64,000 nucleotides of DNA from contig NZ_FWFK01000004.1 of assembly GCF_900172265.1 (NCBI RefSeq), positions 434,001 through 498,000 on the forward strand, given 5' to 3'. A program made the position numbers and the translations under genes. The number at the start of each line of letters is the position of its first letter. Positions within the stretch are counted from its first letter, which is position 1. Below, piece after piece: positions 49,966 to 60,027 of this stretch. Below the pieces are notes generated by a model. It did no database searches, had not been told where the DNA came from, and saw only the letters and a program-made list of their open reading frames with translations. The stretch is from Roseivivax jejudonensis (GTDB lineage Bacteria; Pseudomonadota; Alphaproteobacteria; Rhodobacterales; Rhodobacteraceae).

Positions 49966-50226
49966 ATGACAATCGACGATGCAGAGGTTGCGGCAGCGCT
50001 GATGGCACTTGCCGAAAAACGTGGACGGGACAAGACGTTCTGCCCGTCGGAGGCGGCGCGGCGTCTTGCCGATGACTGGCGCCCCCTGATGCCGGAGATC
50101 CGTCGCGTCGCCGGCACGCTTCCGCTCATCGCCACCCAGAAGGGCCAGCCCGTCGATCCGGTCACGGCGCGCGGCCCGATCCGCCTGCGGCTGGCGCCTC
50201 AGGGGCGGCGGGGGTCGCGCGGATAG
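49966..50226 (+). CDS. DUF3253 family protein
   Basis: An 86-aa protein beginning MTIDDAEVAAALMALAEKRG and carrying KTFCPSEAARRLADDWRPLM and the block IATQKGQPVDPVTARGPIRL, typical of DUF3253, a small winged-helix-like family of unknown role. The frame is open far upstream but that stretch crosses other genes. Its last 28 bases overlap the end of convergent pheA. Confidence 0.88.
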   Translation: MTIDDAEVAAALMALAEKRGRDKTFCPSEAARRLADDWRPLMPEIRRVAGTLPLIATQKGQPVDPVTARGPIRLRLAPQGRRGSRG

Positions 50227-51038
50227 GTGCCGAGGATCTCCAGCATGTGCGTGAAGTAGTCGAGCTCCTCCAGCGCGCGCTGCACCGCCGGGTCGTCCGG
50301 GTGCCCCTCGATGTCGGCATAGAACTGCGCCGCCTCGAACGAGCCGTCGACCATGTAGCTCTCGAGCTTGGTCATGTTCACGCCATTCGTCGCGAAGCCG
50401 CCCATCGCCTTGTAGAGCGCGGCCGGGATGCTGCGCACACGGAAGACGAAGCTCGTGAGCATGCCGTGGCTGCCGCGCCGGGTCATGTCGGGCTCCGCCG
50501 CCATGACGAGGAACCGGGTGGTGTTGGTGTCGTGGTCCTCGATGTGCCGCGCCAGCACCTCGAGCCCGTAAATTTCGGCCGCGAGTTCCGAGGCGAGCGC
50601 GGCGTGCGACGGATCCGCGCGCTCGGCGACCTCGCGGGCGGCGCGGGCGTTGTCTGGGCTGACGCGTCCGACGATGCCGTTGGCCCGCAGGAAGCCTCCG
50701 CATTGCGGCAACAGGACGAGGTGCGAGTGCGCCTCGCGCACCGCCTCCAGCGTCGCGCCCGGAACACCCAAAAGGTTGATGTGAACCCGCACGAAGGCTT
50801 CTCCGATGATGTGCAGGCCCGAATGCGGCAACAGCCTGTGGATGTCCGCCACGCGGCCGTATGTGGAGTTCTCGACCGGCAGCATCGCGAGCTCTGCACT
50901 GCCCTCGCGGACTGCGGCGATCACGTCCTCGAAGGTTCCGCAGGCCATCGGCTCGTGGTCGGGCCGCGCCGCGCGGCAGGCTTCGTGGGAATACGCGCCG
51001 GGTTCACCCTGGAACGCGATTTTGGGTCGATCGGTCAT
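50199..51038 (-). CDS. pheA: Prephenate dehydratase
   Basis: A 279-aa monofunctional enzyme of phenylalanine synthesis. It starts with FQGEPGAYSHEACRAA, has LPVENSTYGRVADIHRLLP and the catalytic DTNTTRFLVM. The C-terminal ACT domain (about 190-279, beginning TSFVFRVRSIPAALYKAMGG) gives phenylalanine feedback control. There is no chorismate mutase domain, as usual in alphaproteobacteria. It is divergent from the cytochrome gene. Confidence 0.97.
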   Translation of the reverse strand: MTDRPKIAFQGEPGAYSHEACRAARPDHEPMACGTFEDVIAAVREGSAELAMLPVENSTYGRVADIHRLLPHSGLHIIGEAFVRVHINLLGVPGATLEAVREAHSHLVLLPQCGGFLRANGIVGRVSPDNARAAREVAERADPSHAALASELAAEIYGLEVLARHIEDHDTNTTRFLVMAAEPDMTRRGSHGMLTSFVFRVRSIPAALYKAMGGFATNGVNMTKLESYMVDGSFEAAQFYADIEGHPDDPAVQRALEELDYFTHMLEILGTYPRDPRRP

Positions 51039-51163
51039 GGTCCGGTTCTCTGTCCGCAGGCACCGCGTCCGGGCGTTTGGTCGCGGCTACTACACCTTGC
51101 CACAGCCGGAGGGAACCAATACTACACGGCCCGAACGAAGCCTTCGAGACGGATACGCGACCG

Positions 51164-52477
51164 ATGTTTGACACGATGACGTTCACCAAGGTGGTCGGCG
51201 GCTTTTGCGGCGCCTTCCTTGTTTTCCTGCTGGGCAAATGGGGCGCCGAGGAGATCTATCACGTCGGTATCGAGGCACATGGCGACGAGCGCGAGATGGC
51301 GTATGTCATCGAGACCGGTGAAGAGGACGGCGGCGGCGAAGAGGCCGCGCCGGTCGACTTCGCGACGCTCTGGCAGAACGCCGATGCCGACGCCGGCGAG
51401 CGCGTGTTCAACCAGTGCCGCGCGTGTCACCAGCTCGAGGAAGGCGCAAACGCGGTCGGCCCGTATCTCTACGGTGTCGTCGGGCGCGAGATCGGCAGCG
51501 CGAACGGCTACGGCAGCTATTCCGGCGCGTTGTCCGAGCAGGACGCCCAACATTGGGATCCGCGTGTCCTCGACGCGTTCCTCGAGAACCCGCAGGGCTG
51601 GGCACCGGGCACGTCGATGAGCTATTCCGGCATCTCCGACCCCGAGGACCGCGCCAACCTGATCGCCTACCTCAACACGTTCGACGGCAACGCCGAGGTC
51701 GGCGTGCTCGAAGGTGAAGAGGCGCCGGCCGAGGGCGGTGGCGAGGAAGCCGCCGCAGAGGAAGCGCCCGCCGAGAGCGAAGGCTCCGAGCAGGCCGCCG
51801 CCGAGGAAGCACCCGCCGAGGGCGAAGGCTCCGAACAGGCCGCCGCAGAGGAAGCACCCGCCGAGGGCGAAGGCTCCGAGCAGGCCGCCGCAGAGGAAGC
51901 ACCCGCCGAGAGCGAAGGCTCCGAGCAGGCCGCGGCAGAGGAAGCGCCCGCCGAGGGCGAGGGCTCCGAGCAGGCCGCCGCCGAGGAAGCGCCCGCCGAG
52001 GGAGAAGGCTCCGAACAGGCCGCCGCCCAGGAAGCACCCGCCGAGGGCGAAGGCTCCGAGCAGGCCGCCGCGGAGGAAGCACCCGCCGAGGGCGAGGGCT
52101 CCGAGCAGGCCGCCGCAGAAGGTGAAGGATCCGGCGGCGATTCCGAGATCGTCGCGATGGTCGAGAACGCCGACGCATCCGCCGGCGAGAGCGTGTTCAA
52201 CCGCTGCCGCGCCTGCCACCAGATCAACGGCTCCAACGGCGTCGGCCCCTATCTGAACGGTGTCGTCGGTCGCGAGATCGGCGCGGTCGAGAGCTACTCG
52301 AACTACTCCGGCGCGCTCACCGAGCAGGGCGCCGACGTCTGGACCGTCGAGCACCTCTTCAACTATCTCGAGAACCCGCGCGAATGGGCGCCGGGCACCT
52401 CGATGAGCTACGCCGGCCTGCGCAGCGAAGAGGATCGCGCGAACCTCATCGCGTATCTGCAGACGCTGTCGGAGTGA
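51164..52477 (+). CDS. Membrane-anchored di-haem cytochrome c with repeat linker
   Basis: A 437-aa protein. An N-terminal anchor (residues 8-26, TKVVGGFCGAFLVFLLGKWG) is followed by two class I cytochrome c domains of the CycM/c552 type. Haem sites are CRACH at 85-89 and 348-352; each domain ends with APGTSMSYSG or APGTSMSYAG supplying the Met ligand, then EDRANLIAYL. Between them is an acidic linker of eight 15-residue repeats (about 196-315). Single-domain CycM proteins carry electrons from bc1 to oxidases; here the gene seems to have doubled. A terminator follows. It is divergent from pheA. Confidence 0.93.
   Translation: MFDTMTFTKVVGGFCGAFLVFLLGKWGAEEIYHVGIEAHGDEREMAYVIETGEEDGGGEEAAPVDFATLWQNADADAGERVFNQCRACHQLEEGANAVGPYLYGVVGREIGSANGYGSYSGALSEQDAQHWDPRVLDAFLENPQGWAPGTSMSYSGISDPEDRANLIAYLNTFDGNAEVGVLEGEEAPAEGGGEEAAAEEAPAESEGSEQAAAEEAPAEGEGSEQAAAEEAPAEGEGSEQAAAEEAPAESEGSEQAAAEEAPAEGEGSEQAAAEEAPAEGEGSEQAAAQEAPAEGEGSEQAAAEEAPAEGEGSEQAAAEGEGSGGDSEIVAMVENADASAGESVFNRCRACHQINGSNGVGPYLNGVVGREIGAVESYSNYSGALTEQGADVWTVEHLFNYLENPREWAPGTSMSYAGLRSEEDRANLIAYLQTLSE
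51749..52108 (+). repeat. Eight 45-bp tandem repeats inside the cytochrome gene
   Basis: Eight in-frame units encode AAAEEAPAEGEGSEQ with small changes (Gly or Ser at position 10, and Gln for Glu in unit 7); a partial ninth unit AAAEGEGS follows. Third-position changes (GCG/GCA, GAG/GAA) show that the units have partly drifted. The array keeps the frame between the two haem domains. Copy number is likely variable among strains. Confidence 0.95.
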
Positions 52478-52510
52478 TCCCGGGAAACCGGATCGCCGAA
52501 ACCGAACCGT

Positions 52511-52546
52511 GCAACGGCCGTCGCCTCTCCGGGCGGCGGCCGTTGC
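52511..52546 (+). terminator. Intrinsic terminator of the cytochrome gene
   Basis: A stem GCAACGGCCG/CGGCCGTTGC extended by a further 5 bp (with one G-T pair) and a 6-base loop, followed by CGTTTCGG, starts 34 bases after the cytochrome stop. Confidence 0.7.
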
Positions 52547-52667
52547 CGTTTCGGCCGCCCGCTCCGCCCAGATAACACGGTTGCAACTTGATCATGGCGA
52601 GAGCGCCCCGTTAGCTTACGTTCCAGCCCAGCACGACTGGCGAAGACAAGCCGGAGGGGAGCTTTCC

Positions 52668-54707
52668 ATGACGATCAGACGACGCCGCACCGATCCTGCA
52701 GGGAACGACCGGAGCTCCGCCGTGGCCCTGCCGCGATCCGCCTCGCGGCGCATCGCCGGCGCCAGCTTCCTCGCGCTCGCGCTCGCCTTCGCCGCGGCCG
52801 AAACCCGCGCACAGGATGACGCCGCCGCGGCCGACACGACCGAGGAGCAGAGCGGCCCGATCGTGCCCCAGACCACCGAGATCGACCCGCAGGGCGAGAT
52901 CATCACGTCCCACGGCTACACTTTCTTCGAAGGCAACCTCGTCTACCCCGAGGGCTTCGAACAGCTGAACTACGTGAACCCCGACGCACCGCGTCAGGGC
53001 GAGCTCGTGATCGCCACCACCGGCACGTTCGATTCCATGAACCCCTACTCGCGCCAGGGCCGGGCCTACATCTACTCGATCTTCCCGACCGAGAGCCTCT
53101 TTGCCGAGAGCGTCAGCGGAGAGACCTTCCCCGCGGACGACAACGACGGGTTCTACGGCCTCCTCGCCGAGCGGATCGAGTACGACGAGGGCAAGACCTT
53201 CGCGACCTTCCACATGCGTCCCGAGGCGCGCTTTTCGGACGGGGAGCCCGTCACCGCGCACGACTTCATCTTCTCGATGAATCTCATCCTCGAGCAGGGG
53301 CTGCCGTCCTACCGCAACGCGGTGTCGCAGCGCCTGACCGGGGCCGAGGCGCTCGACGACCACACGGTGCGCGTCACCTTTGCCGAGGGCGTGTCGCGCC
53401 GCTCGCTGATCGAATCCGTCGGCATGATGCCGGTCTGGCCCGAGCACTGGTTCGAAGAGACCGGCGCACGGCTCGACGAGAGCCGGCTCGAGACGCCGCC
53501 GGGCTCCGGCCCGTGGCTGATCGAGGAAGTGGAGCCCAACCGCCGCATCGTGCTCGCCCGCGATCCCGACTACTGGGGCTGGGATCTGCCGATCAATCGC
53601 GGACGTCACAACTACGACCGCATCCGGGTGGAATTCTTCGCGGACTCGACCGCGACCTTCGAGGCGTTCAAGGCCGGCAATGTCAGCTACCGCAGCGAAG
53701 GCGACCCCCGCCTCTGGGCCACCGCCTACGACTTCCCGGCGGTCGAGCGCGGCGACGTGATCCGCGAGGAGTTCCCGAACGGCCTGCCCCCGGCGAACGT
53801 GGGCTTCGTGTTCAACCTGCGCCGCGACATCATGCAGGACAAGCGGATCCGCGAGGCGGTCTCGCTCGCCTACAACTTCGAATGGACCAACCAGTCGCTG
53901 CAATACGGCCTCTACGAACAACGCGCCTCCTTTGCGCAGGACTACCGCACGCAGGCGACCGGCGTTCCCGAGGGCGCAGAGCTCGAGTTCCTGCAGGGGC
54001 TCGGCGACGTCGTGCCCGAGGAGATGCTGACCGAGGAGGTGCGGACGCCGCATTCCTCGAACCCCGACAGCCTCAGCGACCGGCGCAACCTGCGCCAGGC
54101 CATGCGCCTTCTCGACGAGGCCGGCTGGGAGGTCGGCGACGACGGCATCCGCCGCAACGCGGACGGCGAGACGCTGTCGCTCTTCATCCCCTACCCGACG
54201 AACGTCAGCCCCATCGTCGAATCCATCCATGAAACCTTTGCCCAGAATCTCGAGGCAATGGGCATTCAGCCGCGGCTGGAACGGCTCGACCCTTCTCAGT
54301 TCTCCCTGCGCGAACGCGAGTTCGATTTCGACATGGTCTACACGGACTATCCGGCGCTGACCGGGACCGGCGCGGGCCTGAACCAGTATTTCGGTTCCGA
54401 GGCGGCGGACTACTCGCTGTTCAACCCGGCGGGCCTTGCGTCACCGCTGATCGACGCGATCATCGCGGCCTCGCTCGAAACCCAAAGCCAGGAGGAAGAG
54501 GACGCGTCGGTCATGGCGCTCGACCGGGCGCTGCGATACGAGTTCATCCAGATCCCGATGCACTATTCCGACGTGAGCCGCGTGGCCTACTTCAACCACC
54601 TGACCCCGCCCGACGAGATGCCGCCCTACGCAGTCGGCGTGCTCGACTTCTGGTGGATCGACGAGGACGCAGCGCAACAATTGCGCGCCGACGGCGCACT
54701 AAGGTAA
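52668..54707 (+). CDS. yejA: ABC transporter substrate-binding protein, YejA-like
   Basis: A 679-aa family 5 solute-binding protein. The start at 52668 has GGAGGGG seven bases upstream. The N-terminus is long and basic ([20 protein letters not shown]) before the hydrophobic segment [16 protein letters not shown]. Typical parts are [40 protein letters not shown] and [13 protein letters not shown]. coli YejA binds peptides and microcin C. First gene of yejABEF. Confidence 0.95.
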   Translation: MTIRRRRTDPAGNDRSSAVALPRSASRRIAGASFLALALAFAAAETRAQDDAAAADTTEEQSGPIVPQTTEIDPQGEIITSHGYTFFEGNLVYPEGFEQLNYVNPDAPRQGELVIATTGTFDSMNPYSRQGRAYIYSIFPTESLFAESVSGETFPADDNDGFYGLLAERIEYDEGKTFATFHMRPEARFSDGEPVTAHDFIFSMNLILEQGLPSYRNAVSQRLTGAEALDDHTVRVTFAEGVSRRSLIESVGMMPVWPEHWFEETGARLDESRLETPPGSGPWLIEEVEPNRRIVLARDPDYWGWDLPINRGRHNYDRIRVEFFADSTATFEAFKAGNVSYRSEGDPRLWATAYDFPAVERGDVIREEFPNGLPPANVGFVFNLRRDIMQDKRIREAVSLAYNFEWTNQSLQYGLYEQRASFAQDYRTQATGVPEGAELEFLQGLGDVVPEEMLTEEVRTPHSSNPDSLSDRRNLRQAMRLLDEAGWEVGDDGIRRNADGETLSLFIPYPTNVSPIVESIHETFAQNLEAMGIQPRLERLDPSQFSLREREFDFDMVYTDYPALTGTGAGLNQYFGSEAADYSLFNPAGLASPLIDAIIAASLETQSQEEEDASVMALDRALRYEFIQIPMHYSDVSRVAYFNHLTPPDEMPPYAVGVLDFWWIDEDAAQQLRADGALR

Positions 54708-54717
54708 GCGCACCGCC

Positions 54718-55812
54718 ATGGCCTCCTATATCCTCCGACGGATCCTGCTGATCGTCCCGACGCTGCTCGGCATTCTGGTGGTGAACTTCGTGCTCACCCA
54801 ATTCGTGCCGGGCGGGCCGATCGAACAGGTCATCGCCAACGTGCAGGGCCGCGGCGACGTGTTCGGCGGCTTTGCCGGCGGGCAGGGCGGCGATGCCGCC
54901 AGCAGCGAGATGCTGGGCCCCGGCGACAGCCAGTACCCCGGCGCGCAAGGCCTGCCGCCCGAGTTCATCGAACAGCTCGAGCGCGAATTCGGCTTCGACA
55001 AGCCGCCGCTGGAACGCTTCCTGTCGATGGTGTGGGACTACGCGCGCTTCGACTTCGGCGAGAGCTATTTCCGATCGATCGAGGTGACGGAACTCGTGCT
55101 CGAGAAGATGCCGGTGTCGATCTCCCTCGGACTATGGTCGACATTGATCGCCTACCTCGTGTCCATCCCCCTCGGGATCCGGAAGGCGGTGAACGATGGC
55201 ACCAGCTTCGACACCTGGACTTCGGCCGTGGTGATCGTCGCCTACGCGATCCCGGGCTTTCTGTTCGCGATCCTGCTGCTCGTGCTCTTCGCGGGCGGGT
55301 CTTACTTCCAGATCTTCCCGCTTCGAGGACTGACCTCGGACAACTTCGAGAGCCTGTCGCTCCTCGGCAAGATCGCCGACTACTTCTGGCACATCGCGCT
55401 GCCGGTCACGGCCTCGACCATCGCGGCCTTCGCGACGCTGACGCTGCTGACGAAGAACTCGTTTCTCGACGAGATCAAGAAACAGTACGTCATCACCGCG
55501 CGCGCGAAGGGGCTGAGCGAACGCCGGGTGCTCTACGGGCATGTCTTCCGCAACGCGATGCTGATCATCATCGCGGGCTTCCCGGCGGTGTTCATCGGCG
55601 TCTTCTTCTCGGGCTCGCTGATCATCGAAACGATCTTCTCGCTCGACGGTCTCGGCCGGCTCGGCTTCGAAGCCGCGGTGCAGCGCGACTACCCGGTGAT
55701 CTTCGGCACGCTCTACCTCTTCGGCCTGATCGGACTTCTGGTGAACATCGTGTCCGACCTCATGTACGTGCTCGTCGATCCGCGCATCGACTTCGAAAAG
55801 CGGGAGGGCTGA
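54718..55812 (+). CDS. yejB: Peptide ABC transporter permease, YejB-like
   Basis: A 364-aa inner membrane permease. It begins [20 protein letters not shown], has a periplasmic loop (about 40-110) and the EAA-type loop [20 protein letters not shown] that contacts the ATPase. About six membrane helices. It lies 10 bases after yejA and three before yejE. Confidence 0.96.
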   Translation: MASYILRRILLIVPTLLGILVVNFVLTQFVPGGPIEQVIANVQGRGDVFGGFAGGQGGDAASSEMLGPGDSQYPGAQGLPPEFIEQLEREFGFDKPPLERFLSMVWDYARFDFGESYFRSIEVTELVLEKMPVSISLGLWSTLIAYLVSIPLGIRKAVNDGTSFDTWTSAVVIVAYAIPGFLFAILLLVLFAGGSYFQIFPLRGLTSDNFESLSLLGKIADYFWHIALPVTASTIAAFATLTLLTKNSFLDEIKKQYVITARAKGLSERRVLYGHVFRNAMLIIIAGFPAVFIGVFFSGSLIIETIFSLDGLGRLGFEAAVQRDYPVIFGTLYLFGLIGLLVNIVSDLMYVLVDPRIDFEKREG

Positions 55813-55815
55813 GCC

Positions 55816-57015
55816 GTGGTCGCCAACCCCGAACCGCAGGACAAGGGCGACGTCGTCGTTCAGCCGGCTCCGGGCAAGTCCGTGGCCCCCGAGCCGCCGC
55901 GCGGCCGCTTCGGCCTGTCTCCGCTGAACCAGCGCCGGTGGCGCAACTTCAAGCGCAACCGCCGCGCCTTCTGGTCGCTGTGGATCTTTGCGGTGCTGTT
56001 CGGGCTGTCGCTGTTCGCCGAGTTCATCGCCAACGACAAGCCGATCCTCGTGAATTACCGCGGGGAATACCGGATGCCGATCTTCAGCTTCTACGCCGAA
56101 ACGGATTTCGGCGGCGATTTCCGGACCGAGGCTGCCTATCGCGACACCGAGGTCCAGTGCCTGATCGAGACCGGCGGCCTCGTCGACTGCTTTGACGACC
56201 CGCAAGGGTACATCGAGGCTGCGCGCGAGGGCACGATCGAGGATCCGGACTTCGAGAAGGGCTGGATGATCTGGCCGCCGATCCCCTATAGCTACAACTC
56301 GACGGTCGACCGGCCGGGCGCGGCGCCCCTGCCCCCCAATGGGCACAACCTTCTGGGCACCGACGACACCAAGCGCGACGTGCTCGCGCGGGTAATCTAC
56401 GGCTTCCGCCTGTCGATCATGTTCACGCTCGTGGTGACCGCCCTGTCGTCCATCATCGGCATCATCGCCGGCGCCGTGCAGGGCTATTTCGGCGGGCTCA
56501 CGGACCTGATCTTCCAGCGGGTGATCGAGATCTGGGCAGCGACGCCGCAACTCTACATCATCATCATCCTGTTCGCGATTCTCGGCCGAGGGTTCTGGCT
56601 GCTCGTGTTCCTGATGGTCCTCTTCGGATGGATCGCGCTCGTGGGCGTGGTGCGCGCCGAATTCCTGCGCGCGCGAAACCTCGAATACGTGCGCGCGGCC
56701 AAGGCGCTCGGCGTGTCGAACTGGACGATCATGTTCCGCCACATGCTGCCCAACGCGATGGTCGCGACCGTCACCATGCTGCCCTTCATCGTCACCGGCA
56801 CGATCTCCACGCTCGCCGGGCTCGACTTCCTCGGCTTCGGCCTGCCCTCGTCGGCGCCGTCGCTGGGCGAGCTGACACTCCAGGCCAAGCAAAACCTCCA
56901 GGCGCCCTGGCTCGCCTTCACCGCGTTCTCCGTTTTCGCGCTGATGCTGTCGCTGCTCGTCTTCATCTTCGAGGGCGTGCGCGATGCCTTCGACCCGAGA
57001 AAGACGTTCTCGTGA
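55816..57015 (+). CDS. yejE: Peptide ABC transporter permease, YejE-like
   Basis: A 399-aa permease with a cytoplasmic N-terminal tail and a helix at about 52-75 (FWSLWIFAVLFGLSLFAEFI). A periplasmic insertion of about 100 residues follows (FIANDKPILVNYRGEYRMPI onward), then the GTDDTKRDVLARVIYGFRLS block and the EAA loop VRAAKALGVSNWTIMFRHM. Start codon is GTG at 55816, three bases after the yejB stop. Confidence 0.96.
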   Translation: MVANPEPQDKGDVVVQPAPGKSVAPEPPRGRFGLSPLNQRRWRNFKRNRRAFWSLWIFAVLFGLSLFAEFIANDKPILVNYRGEYRMPIFSFYAETDFGGDFRTEAAYRDTEVQCLIETGGLVDCFDDPQGYIEAAREGTIEDPDFEKGWMIWPPIPYSYNSTVDRPGAAPLPPNGHNLLGTDDTKRDVLARVIYGFRLSIMFTLVVTALSSIIGIIAGAVQGYFGGLTDLIFQRVIEIWAATPQLYIIIILFAILGRGFWLLVFLMVLFGWIALVGVVRAEFLRARNLEYVRAAKALGVSNWTIMFRHMLPNAMVATVTMLPFIVTGTISTLAGLDFLGFGLPSSAPSLGELTLQAKQNLQAPWLAFTAFSVFALMLSLLVFIFEGVRDAFDPRKTFS

Positions 57016-57139
57016 ACGCAGCCGCGACGCGCCATGCCGATTCCCCGGGTTGGTCGCGGTCCGCCGCCACGCGCGGGCCGGCCGAAATCGTACGGAACGT
57101 GTCCGTATTGGTCCGAATCTTACGAACCGAGGCCCCAAG

Positions 57140-58732
<1,593 letters not shown>

Positions 58733-58820
58733 GCGCCCGTGAATCGCGCTTGCCAGACGCGCTACGTCCGGTAGCATTTCCTGCATGCGTTGGCGTCATC
58801 GTGGCGGGAGGGTTCGAGCG

Positions 58821-59438
58821 ATGCGGTACCTGTTGGGAGGCGTGTGCCTGATCGGCCTGTCTGCACCTGTCGTGGCGCAGGAGGGCCCCTCCTTCGATTG
58901 CGCGCGCGCCGAAAGCTCGGCCGAGACGCTGATCTGCGAGGATGCGGAGCTTGCCCGGCTCGACCGGCGGGTGGCCGAGCGCTATTCCGAGGCTTTGGCG
59001 GCGATCCGGGGTCTCGACGCCGGAGCGGCGGAGGCTGAGAGCGAGCTGCGCGCAACGCAGCGCGGCTGGATCGGCGGTCGCGACGAATGCTGGAAAGCAG
59101 AGGATCTGCGCACCTGCGTCGCCGACGCCTACCTGCGCCGCGAGGGCGAGCTGGTCGCCCGGTGGATACTCGAAGAGCCCACCAGCACCGCATTCTGGAC
59201 CTGTGACGGCACCCCGGCCAACGAAGTCGTCACTATATTCTTCGACACCGAGCGCCCGAGCCTGCGCTTCGAACGCGGCGATAGCGTCGATACCGGATCG
59301 CTGGTCCCGACAGGGTCGGGCGCGCGCTACGAGGGTAGCTTCGGCCGATCGATCTGGATCAAGGGCGACGCCGCGACCTACCGCGACCCCGACCCCGACG
59401 GCACCACGTACGAGTGCACGTTGGCCCGGTCGGAGTGA
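58821..59438 (+). CDS. Secreted lysozyme inhibitor, LprI-MliC fusion
   Basis: A 205-aa protein with a signal peptide (residues 1-19, ending PVVAQ). The N-terminal domain (about 24-105) has the LprI/DUF1311 pattern FDCARAESSAETLICEDAEL with a Cys pair and RDECWKAEDLRTCVADAY. The C-terminal domain (about 118-205) looks like MliC: FWTCDGTPANEVVTIFF, then the signature GSGARYEG and IWIKGDAATY, ending YECTL. LprI and MliC both bind lysozyme, so this would protect peptidoglycan. GGGAGGG precedes ATG 58821. It follows yejF. Confidence 0.85.
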   Translation: MRYLLGGVCLIGLSAPVVAQEGPSFDCARAESSAETLICEDAELARLDRRVAERYSEALAAIRGLDAGAAEAESELRATQRGWIGGRDECWKAEDLRTCVADAYLRREGELVARWILEEPTSTAFWTCDGTPANEVVTIFFDTERPSLRFERGDSVDTGSLVPTGSGARYEGSFGRSIWIKGDAATYRDPDPDGTTYECTLARSE

Positions 59439-59451
59439 CCTGAACGAAAAA

Positions 59452-59475
59452 GCGGCCCCCGCATCCGGGGACCGC
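59452..59475 (-). terminator. Intrinsic terminator of the three-gene micro-operon
   Basis: On the minus strand a stem GCGGTCCCC/GGGGGCCGC (one mismatch) is followed by TTTTTCG, 45 bases after the last small ORF. Its T run points in the minus direction, so it does not serve the plus-strand LprI-MliC gene. Confidence 0.8.
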
Positions 59476-59520
59476 CAGTGTGCCGCGCGAACCGTCAGGG
59501 AGGCGGTCCGGCGGGCCGTA

Positions 59521-59664
59521 TCAGCGTGCGGCGCGGTAGCGTGGAGCCGGCGTCTCGCGCCCTGCGTTCCAGGGCGACAGGCGGAACAGCCAGCGCATGT
59601 GCTCGGCGGCACGAATGTCCTGGCGCAGCAGCGCCTCTGTCTGGCGAAGGATGGGATCAATCAT
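59521..59664 (-). CDS. Micro-operon small protein 3 (47 aa)
   Basis: I do not recognise it. The sequence begins MIDPILRQTEALLRQDIRAA and continues EHMRWLFRLSPWNAGRE, ending PAPRYRAAR. It is basic, with an amphipathic helix in the first 28 residues. A very good ribosome binding site (AAAGGAG, seven bases before the ATG) lies inside the preceding gene, and the ATG overlaps that gene's stop as ATGA. A terminator follows. Overlap, binding site and terminator together make a real gene likely. It could be a DUF1127-like small protein, but the resemblance is weak. Confidence 0.72.
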   Translation of the reverse strand: MIDPILRQTEALLRQDIRAAEHMRWLFRLSPWNAGRETPAPRYRAAR

Positions 59665-59804
59665 CTCACTCTCTCCTTTCGGGGCGCGAAGGGGATCTTG
59701 TCGTCGAGGGTGACGGGGCGGCGAAGCCGGGCGCGACGCGCGGCCTCCATCGCGCTGAGACGGCGACCGAGGCCGAGCCATGCAGTGGCGAAACGCTTGC
59801 TCAT
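59661..59804 (-). CDS. Micro-operon small protein 2 (47 aa)
   Basis: I do not recognise it. It begins MSKRFATAWLGLGRRLSAME and has an Arg-rich middle, AARRARLRRPVTLDDKI, and ends PRKERVR. GGAGGT lies seven bases upstream of the ATG. Its start overlaps the stop of protein 1 (ATGA) and its stop overlaps the start of protein 3 (ATGA). The very basic character suggests binding to RNA, DNA or membrane. Arg-rich DUF1127 proteins are a possible relative, not shown. Confidence 0.72.
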   Translation of the reverse strand: MSKRFATAWLGLGRRLSAMEAARRARLRRPVTLDDKIPFAPRKERVR

Positions 59805-59926
59805 TTGCGGACCTCCGTGCGGCGCGCGGTGTCCGGACGCGTTGCCACCAGCCGACGTTCGTGCGGACGGGCCCGGCTCTGGCTTTGCGCTGCGGTCAGA
59901 AAGCTTTGTGCAAGGATCTGTAACAT
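59801..59926 (-). CDS. Micro-operon small protein 1 (41 aa)
   Basis: I do not recognise it. It begins MLQILAQSFLTAAQSQSRAR and ends RPDTARRTEVRK, with a short hydrophobic helix and a basic tail. GAGAGGAA lies six bases upstream of the ATG. It is the first gene of a three-gene overlapping unit and is divergent from a LysR-type regulator 101 bases away, which may control it. Confidence 0.68.
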   Translation of the reverse strand: MLQILAQSFLTAAQSQSRARPHERRLVATRPDTARRTEVRK

Positions 59927-60027
59927 GGCGGCGGTTCCTCTCGGCTTGCCCTCATGCCACCGATATTGTCTTTCGGGCGCTTCGATGCCACTCAGGAATT
60001 CTAAGAACGTGTAAGCTGTAGTTACCG

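Noticed and set aside
51749-52108. 45-bp repeat array considered as a CRISPR
   Set aside because: The units are contiguous with no unique spacers, keep one reading frame, and lie within the cytochrome gene.
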